Origin: Rhizobacter sp. Root404
GTDB taxonomy: Bacteria > Pseudomonadota > Gammaproteobacteria > Burkholderiales > Burkholderiaceae_C
Assembly (NCBI RefSeq): GCF_001425865.1
Contig: NZ_LMDS01000005.1
Location: forward strand, 610,684-674,683
Direction of reading: 5' to 3'
Length of the DNA stretch: 64,000 bases
Part shown: positions 1-8,902 of the stretch, piece after piece
Layout: each line of letters begins with the position of its first letter
How positions within the stretch are numbered: the stretch's first letter is position 1
Program-made: the position numbers and the translations under genes
Notes under the pieces: model-generated
Told to the model about the DNA's origin: nothing
What the model saw: the letters and a program-made list of their open reading frames with translations, nothing else
The model's database searches: none

Positions 1-20
1 TCGAGACGGCCGACGCTGCA

Positions 21-3000
21 GTGCCGGGGTCGACCGTGCCGTCGTCCGAGCCCACGCCGGCGCGCTGGGGCGTGCATCGGGGGGCGCCGCTCGCGCGCTC
101 GCGCCACCTCGTCGGTTACGAGGCGCTGCTCGATCGGTCCGATGCGGGCCTGCGCAATGCGAGCGACCGCTGGTCCGTGCCGGGCTTGAACGACCCGCGG
201 ATCACCGCCGAGGAGGCCGACCTGCTGATGGGCGACGCGGTCTGGGGTGACGCGCTGGTGCCATGCCGGTTCAGCGTCGCCATCGGGCCGCGCCTGACGG
301 AAGCCGCGCTGGCCCGGCTGCGCCGTCAGGCGCAGGCGCTGCACGTGCTCGAAGGCATCGCGGGCGTACCGCGCGTGCTGCACCACGATGCCGCCTCGGG
401 CCTGCTGATCGTCTCGCGCCCGGCGGGCGAGCGGCTCGATGCCCGGGCAGCGGTCGCCGCGTCGACACCGGCGGCGGTCGGGCAGATCGTTCGCCTCGGC
501 ATCGCGCTGGCCCGGACGCTCGACAGCGTGCATCGGGCCGGCGTGGTGCACGGCCGCCTGAACCCGTCTGCCGTGGTCGTCGACGCCCCGATCGAGACGC
601 TCACACTGCTCGGCCTCGAAGACGCGGGCTTCCGCGCCGCGCGCGAAGCACTGCTGCCGTTCAGTGCGCCGGAACAGACCGGTCGGCTGGGCGAGACGAT
701 CGATGCGCAGGCCGACTGGTACGCCTTCGGCGCGCTGCTGCACTGGCTGCTCAGCGGCGCGCCGCCGTTCCTGGCAACGGACCCGCTCGCACTGCACCAC
801 GCCGTGCTCACGGCCGAGCCACCGCGGCTCGGGCCACCGGTCCCGGACGCGCTGGCCGACGTGGTGCTCAAGCTGCTCGCCAAGAGCCCGCAGCAGCGCT
901 ACGCCTGCGCGGCACACCTGTTACCCGACCTGGAGTTCGTTCTTGCGGTGCTGCGCGGCGAACGCGTGGCGGCGGACTTCGTCCCGGGCGCGCGCGGCCA
1001 TCGGACGGCCCCGGCGCCCGCGCTGCATGTCCATGGGCGCGGCGCCGAACAGGCGCGACTGGAGGCGCTGGTGGACGGCCTGTTCGATCCAGGCGCGCCG
1101 GACACATCGCGGGTCGTGGCGGTGCGCGGCTTCGGCGGGGTCGGCAAGACGACGCTGGTGCGCAGCCTGTTGCCGAGCGTGGTGCAGCGCGGCGGCATCT
1201 TCGCCGCCGGCGGTCACGATCAGTTCCAGCCGCGTGGCGCGTTCGACGCGGTCACGGCAGCGCTCGCCGACGTGGCCCAGTACTGGTTGTCGGAATCGCC
1301 CCGGCGCGTCAAGACGACGCGCGCGGCGCTGCGGTCCCGGCTGGGCGCGCAGGCCGGTTTCCTCCAACGCATGGTGCCGGCGTTCGCACCGCTGCTGGGT
1401 GGGGACGCGGCACCGGTCGACGCGGACGACGGCACGCCGTTCTCGATCCGCGCACGCCGTGCCATCGGCGGTGTGCTCGACGTCGTGCGCCTGTCCGGCG
1501 TGGCGCTGCTGCTGTTCATCGACGACTTGCAATGGGCCGATGCCGGCGCGCTCGAACTGCTGGAGGCGGTGGCCAATGACCACAGCCGCGGCAGCGTGCT
1601 GATCGTCGCCGCATGGCGCGACGCCGACGTCGATGCCGGCCATCCGCTGCGCCACGCGCTCGCCCGGCTGCGCGTCGCCGGCACCCGCGTGACCGCGATC
1701 CACCTCGACGGGCTCCGCCCCGCACCCCTCGCCGACCTGCTCGGCGATGTCCTGGATGCGCCGCCCGCCGCGCTGGCGCCGCTGGCGGAAGCGTTGCATC
1801 GGAAGACCCGCGGCAATCCGTTCTTCACGCTGCAATGCGTTCGCCAGTTGTTCGATGCCCGGCAGTTGCAGCGAACGGGAGATTCGTGGACGTGGGACGC
1901 CGCGGCGGTGCGCGCGCTGCCGAGCTCCGAGAACCTGCTGGACGGCCTTCTGCAGGAGCTCAAGCGCTTGCCGCACGACGCACAAGCGTTGGCCGGCGGG
2001 TGTGCCTGCCTGGGCGGCGACATCGACGTGGCGCTGCTCGCCGCGTCGCTCGACGTGCCGGTGCAGCGGGTCGACGAACTGCTGCAGCCGCTGCTCCAGC
2101 GCGGCCTGCTGATCTCCGTCGCGGCGCCGCACGGGGCCGCCGCGCTGCGCTTCAGCCACCACCGCATGCAGCAGGCCGCGGATGCACTGCTCGACCCGCC
2201 CGCGCGTGCGCGCTGGCATCTCGCGTTCGCCCGCGCGCTGGGAGCGCGCGTCCCGCCGGTCGATCCGGCGGCCGTGGCCAAGCACGACCTGGGGGCGCTC
2301 GCACTGCTCGAAGGGCCGGAGACGGACGCCGACGAGCGCGAACGGATCGTCGAGCGCCTGGTCTGCGGCGGACGCGCCGCGCTGCAGCAGGGCGATCCCG
2401 CGCGGGCGTTGCGCAGCGTCGAGGGCGCCCGCGCGCTCGCCGCCCGTGCGCGCCCGGATGCCGCCCGCTGGTACCGCATCCACGAGTTGAGGCACGCCTT
2501 GCTGTGCCGGCTCCAGCGCTACGACGAGGCCGACGCGGTCTACGCGCGGCTGGAGGCCGGGCTCGACGACGGCGCGGCGCCGACCCCGCTGCAGCTCGCA
2601 CCCGCCACCTTGCAGCAGCTCGGTGCGCTCTCGCGGCGCGGCCACGATCCGGCCGCGGTCATCCTCGGGCTCGGCACGGTCCGCGCGCTCGGCCTGCGGC
2701 TCCCCGCGGCCGCCGGCTGGTCGACCGCGCGCGAGGCCGAGGCGCGCGCCTTGCGCGCGCTGATCGGCACGCACGGCATCGAACGCTTCGATCACCTGGA
2801 GCCGATGGCCGATCCGGCGCAGGCGCACATCGGCGCCGTGCTCATCGCCGCCCAGCTCGCCGCCTCCGCCACCCAGGCCGAGATCGCGGCCTGGGCGCGG
2901 CTGCGCGCCGTGCGCCTGGGCTTCGAGCTCGGCTGGTTCCCGACCTTGCCGCTGGCCATGCTCGAGTGCATCCCGTTGGGCGACGCTCCGGAGGACTTCG

Positions 3001-6000
3001 TGCTCGGCCGCGCGATCGCGCAGGCCGGCTTGCGCCTGTTCGCGCGGCATCCTTCGCCCTGGCTCGCGCCGGGCGTCCACCACCGCAAGGCGCTGCTGCT
3101 GGGCCACTGGCTCGAACCGCTCGAGCGCTGCGGCAGCTACGCGCGCCAGGCGAACGAGCTCGCGCGTGAGGCCGGCCAGCCCGAGCTCGAGGCCGCGACG
3201 CAGGTCACGCTCGGCGCGGTGGCGCTGGAGTGCGCGCTGAACCTTGCCGATGTCACGCAGAGCCTGCGCAGCGTCGCGCGCGGCGTGCGCGCCCGCGGGC
3301 CGCTCGGCTGCCGCGTCGCCTACCGGCAGTTCGTCGCCTGCATGGCGGACCAGACGCGCGTCGCCGGGCGCTTCGATGCGGTGGAGACCGGGCCGACGGA
3401 ACAGGCGACCCGGGCCTATCTCGCGACCTGGCAGGCCGTGGCCGCGACGCTGTTCGGCGACTGGGATCTCGCGCTGCGCGAGGCGCGCAGCGCCGCCGGG
3501 CTGCTCGACAGCGTGGCCGGCCACTACGTGGGCTACCTGCAGCGCTGGGTGCATGCGCTGGCGTTGTGCACCGCGCTGCGCACGGCCGACGAGGATCGGG
3601 ACCGCCTGCTCGCCGAGCTCCGGCCGCTGCTCGACTGGCTGGCGCGGCGTGCCGCCGAATCGCCCGTCAACTTCGGTCACACCCACGACCTGGTGTGGGC
3701 GCTGCACGCGTGGGCGCAAGGCGACGTGGCCGGCGCCACCGCCGCCTTCGAGCGCGCGATCGAGCGCTCGCTCCAGCACCAGCGTCCGTACCACCACGCG
3801 CTGGCCTGCGAGCTTGCCGGCGGGTTCCATGCGGACCACGGCGCGTCGCGCGCGGCCGCCGCGTACCGCGCCGATGCCTTGCAGGCCTACGAGGCCTGGG
3901 GCGCGACCGGCAAGACCCGGCAGCTGCTCGGTGCCGGCGTGCTGCTCCCGGTGCCGGCGCGTCCTGCCGCAAGCGGCGGGCTGCTCGACCTGCAGATCGT
4001 CACGCAGGCCAGCCAGGTGCTCGCGCAGGAGCGTGATCCGGCCGGGCTGACTCGGGTGTTGCTGGAGCAGATCAGGCGCTACGCCGCCGCCGACCGTGGC
4101 GTGCTGTTCTGGCGCGACGATGCGGACTGGCGCGCGCGTGCCGGCTTCGGCGCCGACGGTCTGTGGTTCGAGGACGACGCGCCGCGTGGCGAGGACCGTC
4201 ACGTGGCGCTGACGGTCTACCACTACCTGACCCAGAGCCTGAATCCGCTGCTGCTGCGCGACGTGCAGCACCATCCGCGCTTCGGACACGATCCGAAGGT
4301 CCGCGCGGACGGCATCCGCTCGATCGCCGGCCTGCCGATCCGCCACCGCGGACAGGCGCGTGGTCTGCTGTACCTCGAGAACCGCCAGGCCCACACGACG
4401 CTCGATCCGCAGCAGCTCGACACCCTCGGGCTGATCTGCCTGCAGTTCGCGGTGGCCTACGAGAACGCGCATGCGAACCAGCGGCTGGAGCAACTGGTGG
4501 CGCGACGCACCGAGGAGCTGCGCGAGGAGAACCTCGAGCGCCGCCGCGCCGAGCAGGAGGCGGCCGATGCGAACCGCGCCAAGAGCGTGTTCCTCGCCCA
4601 CATGAGCCACGAGATCCGCACGCCGATGAACGCGATCCTCGGCATGAGCCACCTCGCGCTGCGCAGCGGCCTGAACCCGCAGCAGCACAACTACGTGCAG
4701 AAGGTCGAGCGCTCGGCGGAGTCGCTGCTCGGGCTGTTGAACGATATCCTCGACTTCTCGAAGATCGAGGCCGGCAAGGTCATCATGGAGAGTGTCCCGT
4801 TCGCGCTCACGGAAGTGCTGGACCACGTCGCCAATGTCGTCGGGCTGAAGGCCACCGACAAGGGGTTGCAGCTGCGCTTCGCTGCAGCGACGGGTCTGCC
4901 GGCCGTGGTCGTCGGCGACCCGCTGCGCCTCGGACAGGTGCTGGTGAACCTGACCAACAACGCCGTCAAGTTCACCGACCGCGGCAGCGTCGAGGTCGGC
5001 GTCGAGTTGACCGAACGTGCGGGCACCGAGGCCCACCTGCGCTTCACGGTGCGCGACACCGGCGTCGGCATGACACCCGAGCAGCTCGTGCGCGTGTTCG
5101 AGCCCTTCGAGCAGGGCGATGCGTCGACGGCGCGGCACCGCGGCGGCACGGGCCTTGGCCTGGCGATCAGTCGGCAGCTGGTCGAGTTGATGAAAGGCCG
5201 GCTGTGGGCCGAGAGCCAGGTCGGCCGCGGCAGCGCGTTTCACGTCGAGGCGGTGTTCGGGGTGGCGACCCAGACGCCGGGCGCCGACGCCAGCGCCGAC
5301 ATCGACGAGATCGCGCGGCGCTTCGGCCTGGAGATCAACGCCGGGCCGACGGGTGAAGCGCCGCTGGCGGAGCCCAGCGTCGCGGGCGGGTTGCGTGCGC
5401 ACCAGCGGGCGTCGCTGCGCGACCACCGCGGGCAGCTGGCCGGCGCCCGCATCCTGCTGGCCGACGACAACGAGATCAACCAGGAACTCGTGACCGAATT
5501 GCTGGCCGATGCGGGCGTGCACGTCAGCGTTGCGGAAGACGGCGAGGCGGCGCTGCAGCTGCTGAACGAGCAGATGTTCGACGGTGTGCTGATGGACTGC
5601 CAGATGCCGGTGCTCGATGGCTACGACGCGACCCGCGCGATCCGTCGCGATCCGCGCTTCGCCGGCTTGCCGATCATTGCGCTGACGGCCAGCACGATGA
5701 CCGGCGACCTGGACAAGGCGCGGGCCGCAGGCATGGACGACCACCTGGCCAAGCCGATCGACGTGCAGGCGCTGCTCGACACCCTGGCGCGCTGGGTGCG
5801 GGTCTCCGGCGCGGCGGTGCCGGCCGATGCGGTCGCGGCGCCGATGGCCATGACGCCGCCGGCCCCGACGGATGCGTCGGCGTGCCTCGATGCGGACGCG
5901 GGTCGCGCCGCCGTTGGCGGCAACGACAAGCTCTACCAGCGGCTGCTGGCCAACTTCTGCGGCCAGCACGGCGATTTCGCGACCCGGTTCGCGATCGCCC

Positions 6001-6212
6001 GAAACCGGCGCGATGCGGCCGGCGCGGCCGCCTCCGCGCAGCAGCTGGCCCAGGCCGCGTCCGGCCTCGGGGCCGTGGGGGTGCAACGGGCGGCGCAGGC
6101 GCTCGCCGACGGCTGCGCCGCCGATGCCGATCCGGCCGCGATCGACGCGTGCGTCGCGCGGGTCGTGCATGAACTGCGCGTGCTGGCCGACGCGCTGCGC
6201 GACATCGCCTGA
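21..6212 (+). CDS. Giant hybrid sensor: pseudokinase-AAA ATPase-GAF-histidine kinase-receiver-Hpt-like
   Basis: Multi-domain signalling protein of 2063 aa, of the trifunctional kinase/ATPase/sensor histidine kinase type. Order: Ser/Thr-kinase-like domain (about 60-310); AAA/STAND-type ATPase with Walker A GFGGVGKTT (370-378) and Walker B FIDD (D501-D502); long helical repeat region (about 700-1310); GAF (about 1325-1485); short coiled coil; HisKA with H-box His1530; HATPase with N-box near 1643 and GGTGLGL near 1708; receiver with phospho-acceptor Asp1859; C-terminal Hpt-like helices. The kinase-like domain has HGRLNP at 177 where HRDLKP is expected and lacks DFG, so it is probably a pseudokinase. 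The Hpt-like segment has AQQL at 2006-2009 where active proteins have AHTL, so the phospho-histidine is missing. Histidine kinase and receiver motifs look intact. The frame is open up to the window edge, so GTG at 21 may not be the true start. Input signal and target are unknown. Confidence 0.9.
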   Translation: MPGSTVPSSEPTPARWGVHRGAPLARSRHLVGYEALLDRSDAGLRNASDRWSVPGLNDPRITAEEADLLMGDAVWGDALVPCRFSVAIGPRLTEAALARLRRQAQALHVLEGIAGVPRVLHHDAASGLLIVSRPAGERLDARAAVAASTPAAVGQIVRLGIALARTLDSVHRAGVVHGRLNPSAVVVDAPIETLTLLGLEDAGFRAAREALLPFSAPEQTGRLGETIDAQADWYAFGALLHWLLSGAPPFLATDPLALHHAVLTAEPPRLGPPVPDALADVVLKLLAKSPQQRYACAAHLLPDLEFVLAVLRGERVAADFVPGARGHRTAPAPALHVHGRGAEQARLEALVDGLFDPGAPDTSRVVAVRGFGGVGKTTLVRSLLPSVVQRGGIFAAGGHDQFQPRGAFDAVTAALADVAQYWLSESPRRVKTTRAALRSRLGAQAGFLQRMVPAFAPLLGGDAAPVDADDGTPFSIRARRAIGGVLDVVRLSGVALLLFIDDLQWADAGALELLEAVANDHSRGSVLIVAAWRDADVDAGHPLRHALARLRVAGTRVTAIHLDGLRPAPLADLLGDVLDAPPAALAPLAEALHRKTRGNPFFTLQCVRQLFDARQLQRTGDSWTWDAAAVRALPSSENLLDGLLQELKRLPHDAQALAGGCACLGGDIDVALLAASLDVPVQRVDELLQPLLQRGLLISVAAPHGAAALRFSHHRMQQAADALLDPPARARWHLAFARALGARVPPVDPAAVAKHDLGALALLEGPETDADERERIVERLVCGGRAALQQGDPARALRSVEGARALAARARPDAARWYRIHELRHALLCRLQRYDEADAVYARLEAGLDDGAAPTPLQLAPATLQQLGALSRRGHDPAAVILGLGTVRALGLRLPAAAGWSTAREAEARALRALIGTHGIERFDHLEPMADPAQAHIGAVLIAAQLAASATQAEIAAWARLRAVRLGFELGWFPTLPLAMLECIPLGDAPEDFVLGRAIAQAGLRLFARHPSPWLAPGVHHRKALLLGHWLEPLERCGSYARQANELAREAGQPELEAATQVTLGAVALECALNLADVTQSLRSVARGVRARGPLGCRVAYRQFVACMADQTRVAGRFDAVETGPTEQATRAYLATWQAVAATLFGDWDLALREARSAAGLLDSVAGHYVGYLQRWVHALALCTALRTADEDRDRLLAELRPLLDWLARRAAESPVNFGHTHDLVWALHAWAQGDVAGATAAFERAIERSLQHQRPYHHALACELAGGFHADHGASRAAAAYRADALQAYEAWGATGKTRQLLGAGVLLPVPARPAASGGLLDLQIVTQASQVLAQERDPAGLTRVLLEQIRRYAAADRGVLFWRDDADWRARAGFGADGLWFEDDAPRGEDRHVALTVYHYLTQSLNPLLLRDVQHHPRFGHDPKVRADGIRSIAGLPIRHRGQARGLLYLENRQAHTTLDPQQLDTLGLICLQFAVAYENAHANQRLEQLVARRTEELREENLERRRAEQEAADANRAKSVFLAHMSHEIRTPMNAILGMSHLALRSGLNPQQHNYVQKVERSAESLLGLLNDILDFSKIEAGKVIMESVPFALTEVLDHVANVVGLKATDKGLQLRFAAATGLPAVVVGDPLRLGQVLVNLTNNAVKFTDRGSVEVGVELTERAGTEAHLRFTVRDTGVGMTPEQLVRVFEPFEQGDASTARHRGGTGLGLAISRQLVELMKGRLWAESQVGRGSAFHVEAVFGVATQTPGADASADIDEIARRFGLEINAGPTGEAPLAEPSVAGGLRAHQRASLRDHRGQLAGARILLADDNEINQELVTELLADAGVHVSVAEDGEAALQLLNEQMFDGVLMDCQMPVLDGYDATRAIRRDPRFAGLPIIALTASTMTGDLDKARAAGMDDHLAKPIDVQALLDTLARWVRVSGAAVPADAVAAPMAMTPPAPTDASACLDADAGRAAVGGNDKLYQRLLANFCGQHGDFATRFAIARNRRDAAGAAASAQQLAQAASGLGAVGVQRAAQALADGCAADADPAAIDACVARVVHELRVLADALRDIA

Positions 6213-6228
6213 CCCGTTCGCCCGGCAC

Positions 6229-6268
6229 GTGTCGTAGGCCGTTTCCGACAGTCGAAACCGGCCGACAC
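6229..6268. repeat. Imperfect long hairpin after the sensor gene
   Basis: An interrupted inverted repeat lies just behind the stop codon at 6212. GTGTC (6229-6233) pairs with GACAC (6264-6268), GGCCG (6237-6241) with CGGCC (6259-6263), and TTTC (6242-6245) with GAAA (6254-6257). There is no T-tract, so it is not a classical intrinsic terminator. It may slow transcription or protect the 3' end. Confidence 0.4.
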
Positions 6269-6307
6269 GACTGGGGATGGCGGATCGGGCTGCGTAGCAT
6301 CGTTGCC

Positions 6308-6535
6308 ATGAACACACCTGCCAAATTCCTGTTGCTGCTGGACGACGCGCCACGAGCGCTGCTGTTCGACAGCCGCAGTCACCTGCTCGGCGAAGTCATC
6401 GAGGAAGACGGTTTCATCGTCGACAGCCTGCTGCGCAGTGCCACCCCTTGCCCGACGCCGATCGACGGCATGCTCCAGGCGATCGTGCCGCCGCCGTCGC
6501 CGCAGCAGGCGATGCGCTGCTACGAGCTGCGCTGA
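6308..6535 (+). CDS. Small hypothetical protein upstream of Ku
   Basis: Unrecognised 75-aa acidic protein starting MNTPAKFLLLLDDAP. It has no signal peptide and no clear membrane span: the run of leucines is broken by DD. A proline stretch (VPPPPSPQQ-like) lies near the C terminus. It starts 95 nt after the sensor gene and ends 13 nt before the Ku start, on the same strand, so it is probably co-transcribed with Ku. No cysteine or metal motif suggests an enzyme. Whether it is translated is likely but unproven. Confidence 0.55.
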   Translation: MNTPAKFLLLLDDAPRALLFDSRSHLLGEVIEEDGFIVDSLLRSATPCPTPIDGMLQAIVPPPSPQQAMRCYELR

Positions 6536-6548
6536 GCGCACGCGCGAG

Positions 6549-7445
6549 ATGGCCACCGGCTCGCGCATCCTCTGGAAGGGCGCCATCGCGTTCGGGCTCG
6601 TCCACATCCCGGTCAGTCTGCACACCGCGACTGCCGATCACGGCGTCGACTTCGACTGGCTCGACAAGCGCAGCATGGACCCGGTCGGATACAAGCGGAT
6701 CAACAAGAAGACCGGCAAGGAGATCGACAAGACGCACATCGTCAAGGGCGTCGAGGTCGAGGACGGCCAGTACGTCGTGGTCAGCGACGAGGAGATCGCG
6801 GCGGCGTATCCCCGGTCCACCCAGTCGATCGACATCGAGGCGTTCGTCGGCGCCGCCGAGATCCCGTTCGTCTTCCTGGACCGACCCTACTATCTGGCGC
6901 CGACCGGCAAGGGCGCCAAGGTCTATGCGTTGCTGCGCGAGACGCTCGCGAAGACGCAGCGCATCGGCGTGGCCCGCGTGGTGATCCAGACCAAGCAGCA
7001 CCTGGCCGCGCTGGTGCCGGTCGGGCCGGCGCTGGTGCTGAACCTGCTGCGCTGGGGCGCGGACATCAAGCCGTGGACCGAGCTGAACCTGCCTGCGGCG
7101 GGCAGCAAGGGGGCCGGCCTGACCGAGGCGGAGCTGAAGATGGCCACGCAGCTGGTCGAGGACATGACCAGGCCGTTCAAGGCGGACGACTACCGCGACT
7201 CCTTCACCGACGAGGTGATGGCGCTGGTCAAGCGCAAGGTCGCATCCGGCGACACCGAGACGGTCGTCCCGCAAGCGCCCGTCGAGGCGGGCGGCAAGAC
7301 GGCCGACATCATCGACCTGACCGAGTCGCTCAAGCGCAGCCTGGAGGGCAAGGCGGGGGGCGCCGCGGCACCCGCGACGGCACGCAAGACAGCGCGAGCC
7401 GCGCGCCCGAAGAGCGCGCCCGCGAAGAAGCGACGCACCGGGTAG
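6549..7445 (+). CDS. ku: Ku protein, non-homologous end joining
   Basis: Bacterial Ku homodimer subunit that encircles DNA ends at double-strand breaks and recruits LigD. The start MATGSRILWKGAIAFG is the typical Ku N terminus (GLVHIPV follows), so ATG 6549 is preferred over an in-frame start at 6438, which only adds an arginine-rich shadow. The product is 298 aa, with the Ku beta-barrel core to about residue 255 and a Lys/Arg/Ala-rich tail from about 265 to the end. Such tails occur in many bacterial Ku proteins and contribute to DNA binding. The gene is followed after 7 nt by a LigD polymerase-domain gene, a classical NHEJ pairing. No ATP-dependent ligase gene lies in the window. Confidence 0.95.
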   Translation: MATGSRILWKGAIAFGLVHIPVSLHTATADHGVDFDWLDKRSMDPVGYKRINKKTGKEIDKTHIVKGVEVEDGQYVVVSDEEIAAAYPRSTQSIDIEAFVGAAEIPFVFLDRPYYLAPTGKGAKVYALLRETLAKTQRIGVARVVIQTKQHLAALVPVGPALVLNLLRWGADIKPWTELNLPAAGSKGAGLTEAELKMATQLVEDMTRPFKADDYRDSFTDEVMALVKRKVASGDTETVVPQAPVEAGGKTADIIDLTESLKRSLEGKAGGAAAPATARKTARAARPKSAPAKKRRTG

Positions 7446-7452
7446 CGCCACG

Positions 7453-8355
7453 ATGGCCACCCGCCAGCCGATCCCCATCACCCACGCCGAGCGCGTGATC
7501 GACGCGGCGAGCGGCGTCACCAAGGGCGAGCTGGTCGACTACTACGAGCGCGTCGCACCATCGATGCTCCCGCACCTGAAGGCGCGGCCGGTCGCGCTGG
7601 TGCGCGCGCCGGAGGGCGTGGGCGGCGAACTGTTCTTCCAGAAGCACGCCGCTGCCGCCGCGATGGACGGCATCGACCTGCTCGATCCGGCCCTCGATCC
7701 GGGTCACGAACCGCTGCTGGTGGTCTCCGCGCCGCGCGGCTTGCGATCCGCGGCGCAGATGAACGTCGTCGAGTTCCACACCTGGAACATGACGACGAGA
7801 ACCATCCCGCGCGCCGACCGGATGGTGTTCGACCTCGACCCCGGCGAAGGCGTCGCCTGGCCGGAGGTGCGCGAGGCCGCCACGCTCGTCCACGCGTTCC
7901 TCGGAGAGCTGAAGCTGCAGAGCTGGGTCAAGACCAGCGGGGGCAAGGGCCTGCACGTGGTCGTGCCGCTGGCGCCGCGGCACGATTGGCAGGCGGTGCG
8001 GCAGGTTGCGCGCGCCGTCGTGGTCCGCATGGCCGCGGTCGTGCCGCAGCGGTTCGTCGCGAAGAGCGGACCGCGCAACCGGGTCGGCAGGATCTTCATC
8101 GACTATCTGCGCAACGGCTGGGGCTCGACCACCGCTGCTGCCTGGTCGGCGCGCGCGCGACCCGGGTTGGGCGTGTCGGTGCCGATCGACTGGAGCGAGC
8201 TGGCGCAGGTGGAGAGCGGTGCGCACTGGACCGTGCGCAACGTCGAGCCGCGCCTGCGCCCGGGTCAGACGGCATGGGACGGCTTCACCGCGTCGCGCCA
8301 GACACTGACGCGGGCGATGAAGGCCCTCGATTTCGAACCGACGGAGACGACCTGA
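7453..8355 (+). CDS. Stand-alone LigD polymerase domain (archaeo-eukaryotic primase type)
   Basis: Protein of 300 aa matching only the polymerase (PolDom) part of LigD. In NHEJ this domain fills gaps and adds ribonucleotides at ends. The metal-binding pair is in FDLDPGEG (Asp127, Asp129), the third Asp is Asp217 in FIDYLRN, and the nucleotide-binding KTSGGKGLH (160-168) is present. All catalytic positions therefore look intact. There is no phosphoesterase or ATP-dependent ligase domain, and the protein ends soon after the polymerase fold, so this is either a split LigD or a LigD paralogue working with a ligase encoded elsewhere. It sits 7 nt after ku. Its stop codon overlaps an ATG at 8355 in another frame. 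Confidence 0.92.
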   Translation: MATRQPIPITHAERVIDAASGVTKGELVDYYERVAPSMLPHLKARPVALVRAPEGVGGELFFQKHAAAAAMDGIDLLDPALDPGHEPLLVVSAPRGLRSAAQMNVVEFHTWNMTTRTIPRADRMVFDLDPGEGVAWPEVREAATLVHAFLGELKLQSWVKTSGGKGLHVVVPLAPRHDWQAVRQVARAVVVRMAAVVPQRFVAKSGPRNRVGRIFIDYLRNGWGSTTAAAWSARARPGLGVSVPIDWSELAQVESGAHWTVRNVEPRLRPGQTAWDGFTASRQTLTRAMKALDFEPTETT

Positions 8356-8556
8356 TGATCCACTTCGACCACACCGAACCCCTGACCCCGTCGGACGTGC
8401 CGAACCGGCCGCCGACGCAACCCCCCGTGCCCGGCCCGGACGTGGTGCCGGTCGAGGATCCGCAGCCCACCGAACATCCCGATCCCGTCCGCGAGCCACC
8501 GGACAACAGGCCGCCGGTGGCCGTCCGCCCTCAACGTGCCTGCGAAAGGAAGCACC

Positions 8557-8883
8557 ATGCCGCGCAACATCTGGAGCGCCAAGCGCGAGCGCCAGTACGA
8601 GCACATCAAGGACAGCCTGCACGATCGCGGCAAGAGCGACAAGGTCGCCGAGGAGATCGCGGCCCGCACCGTCAACAAGGAGCGGGCGCAGCACGGCGAA
8701 TCGAAGACCGCCAGCGCCACGTCGGTGAACGACATGCCGGCCAGCCGGCGCGGCGGGCAGCGCTCGCATTCGGGCGCAGGAGGACGCACGCTGGCCCAGC
8801 TGCGCAACGAAGCGAGCGAACGCGGCGTCAAGGGCCGCTCGCGGATGAACAAGGCCGAGTTGTCCAAGGCGCTCGAACGGTGA
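8557..8883 (+). CDS. Small basic protein with Rho_N/SAP-like C terminus (plasmid-stabilisation-like)
   Basis: 108-aa basic, polar protein beginning MPRNIWSAKRERQYEHIK. It resembles small proteins often labelled plasmid stabilisation protein and found beside Ku/LigD genes. The C-terminal 35 residues (TLAQLRNEASERGVKG, then SKAL) look like a Rho N-terminal or SAP-type helix-extended-loop-helix, suggesting nucleic-acid binding. ATG 8557 is chosen because GAAAGGA lies 6 nt upstream (8544-8550); the frame is open slightly further (8536). It lies between the LigD-polymerase and topoisomerase IB genes on the same strand, so a role in DNA-end metabolism is plausible by association only. Confidence 0.8.
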   Translation: MPRNIWSAKRERQYEHIKDSLHDRGKSDKVAEEIAARTVNKERAQHGESKTASATSVNDMPASRRGGQRSHSGAGGRTLAQLRNEASERGVKGRSRMNKAELSKALER

Positions 8884-8902
8884 GGGCGTCGGCCGGCCTG
8901 CC

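Noticed and set aside
921..6353. 1810-codon open frame on the minus strand opposite the sensor gene
   Set aside because: Very GC-rich codon structure leaves antisense frames open. The translation is low-complexity Arg/Gly/Gln/Val with no domain, while the plus strand shows clear kinase, HisKA and receiver motifs.
7330..8769. 479-codon minus-strand frame across ku, LigD-polymerase and the Rho_N-like gene
   Set aside because: No domain features; the opposite-strand genes have conserved catalytic residues.
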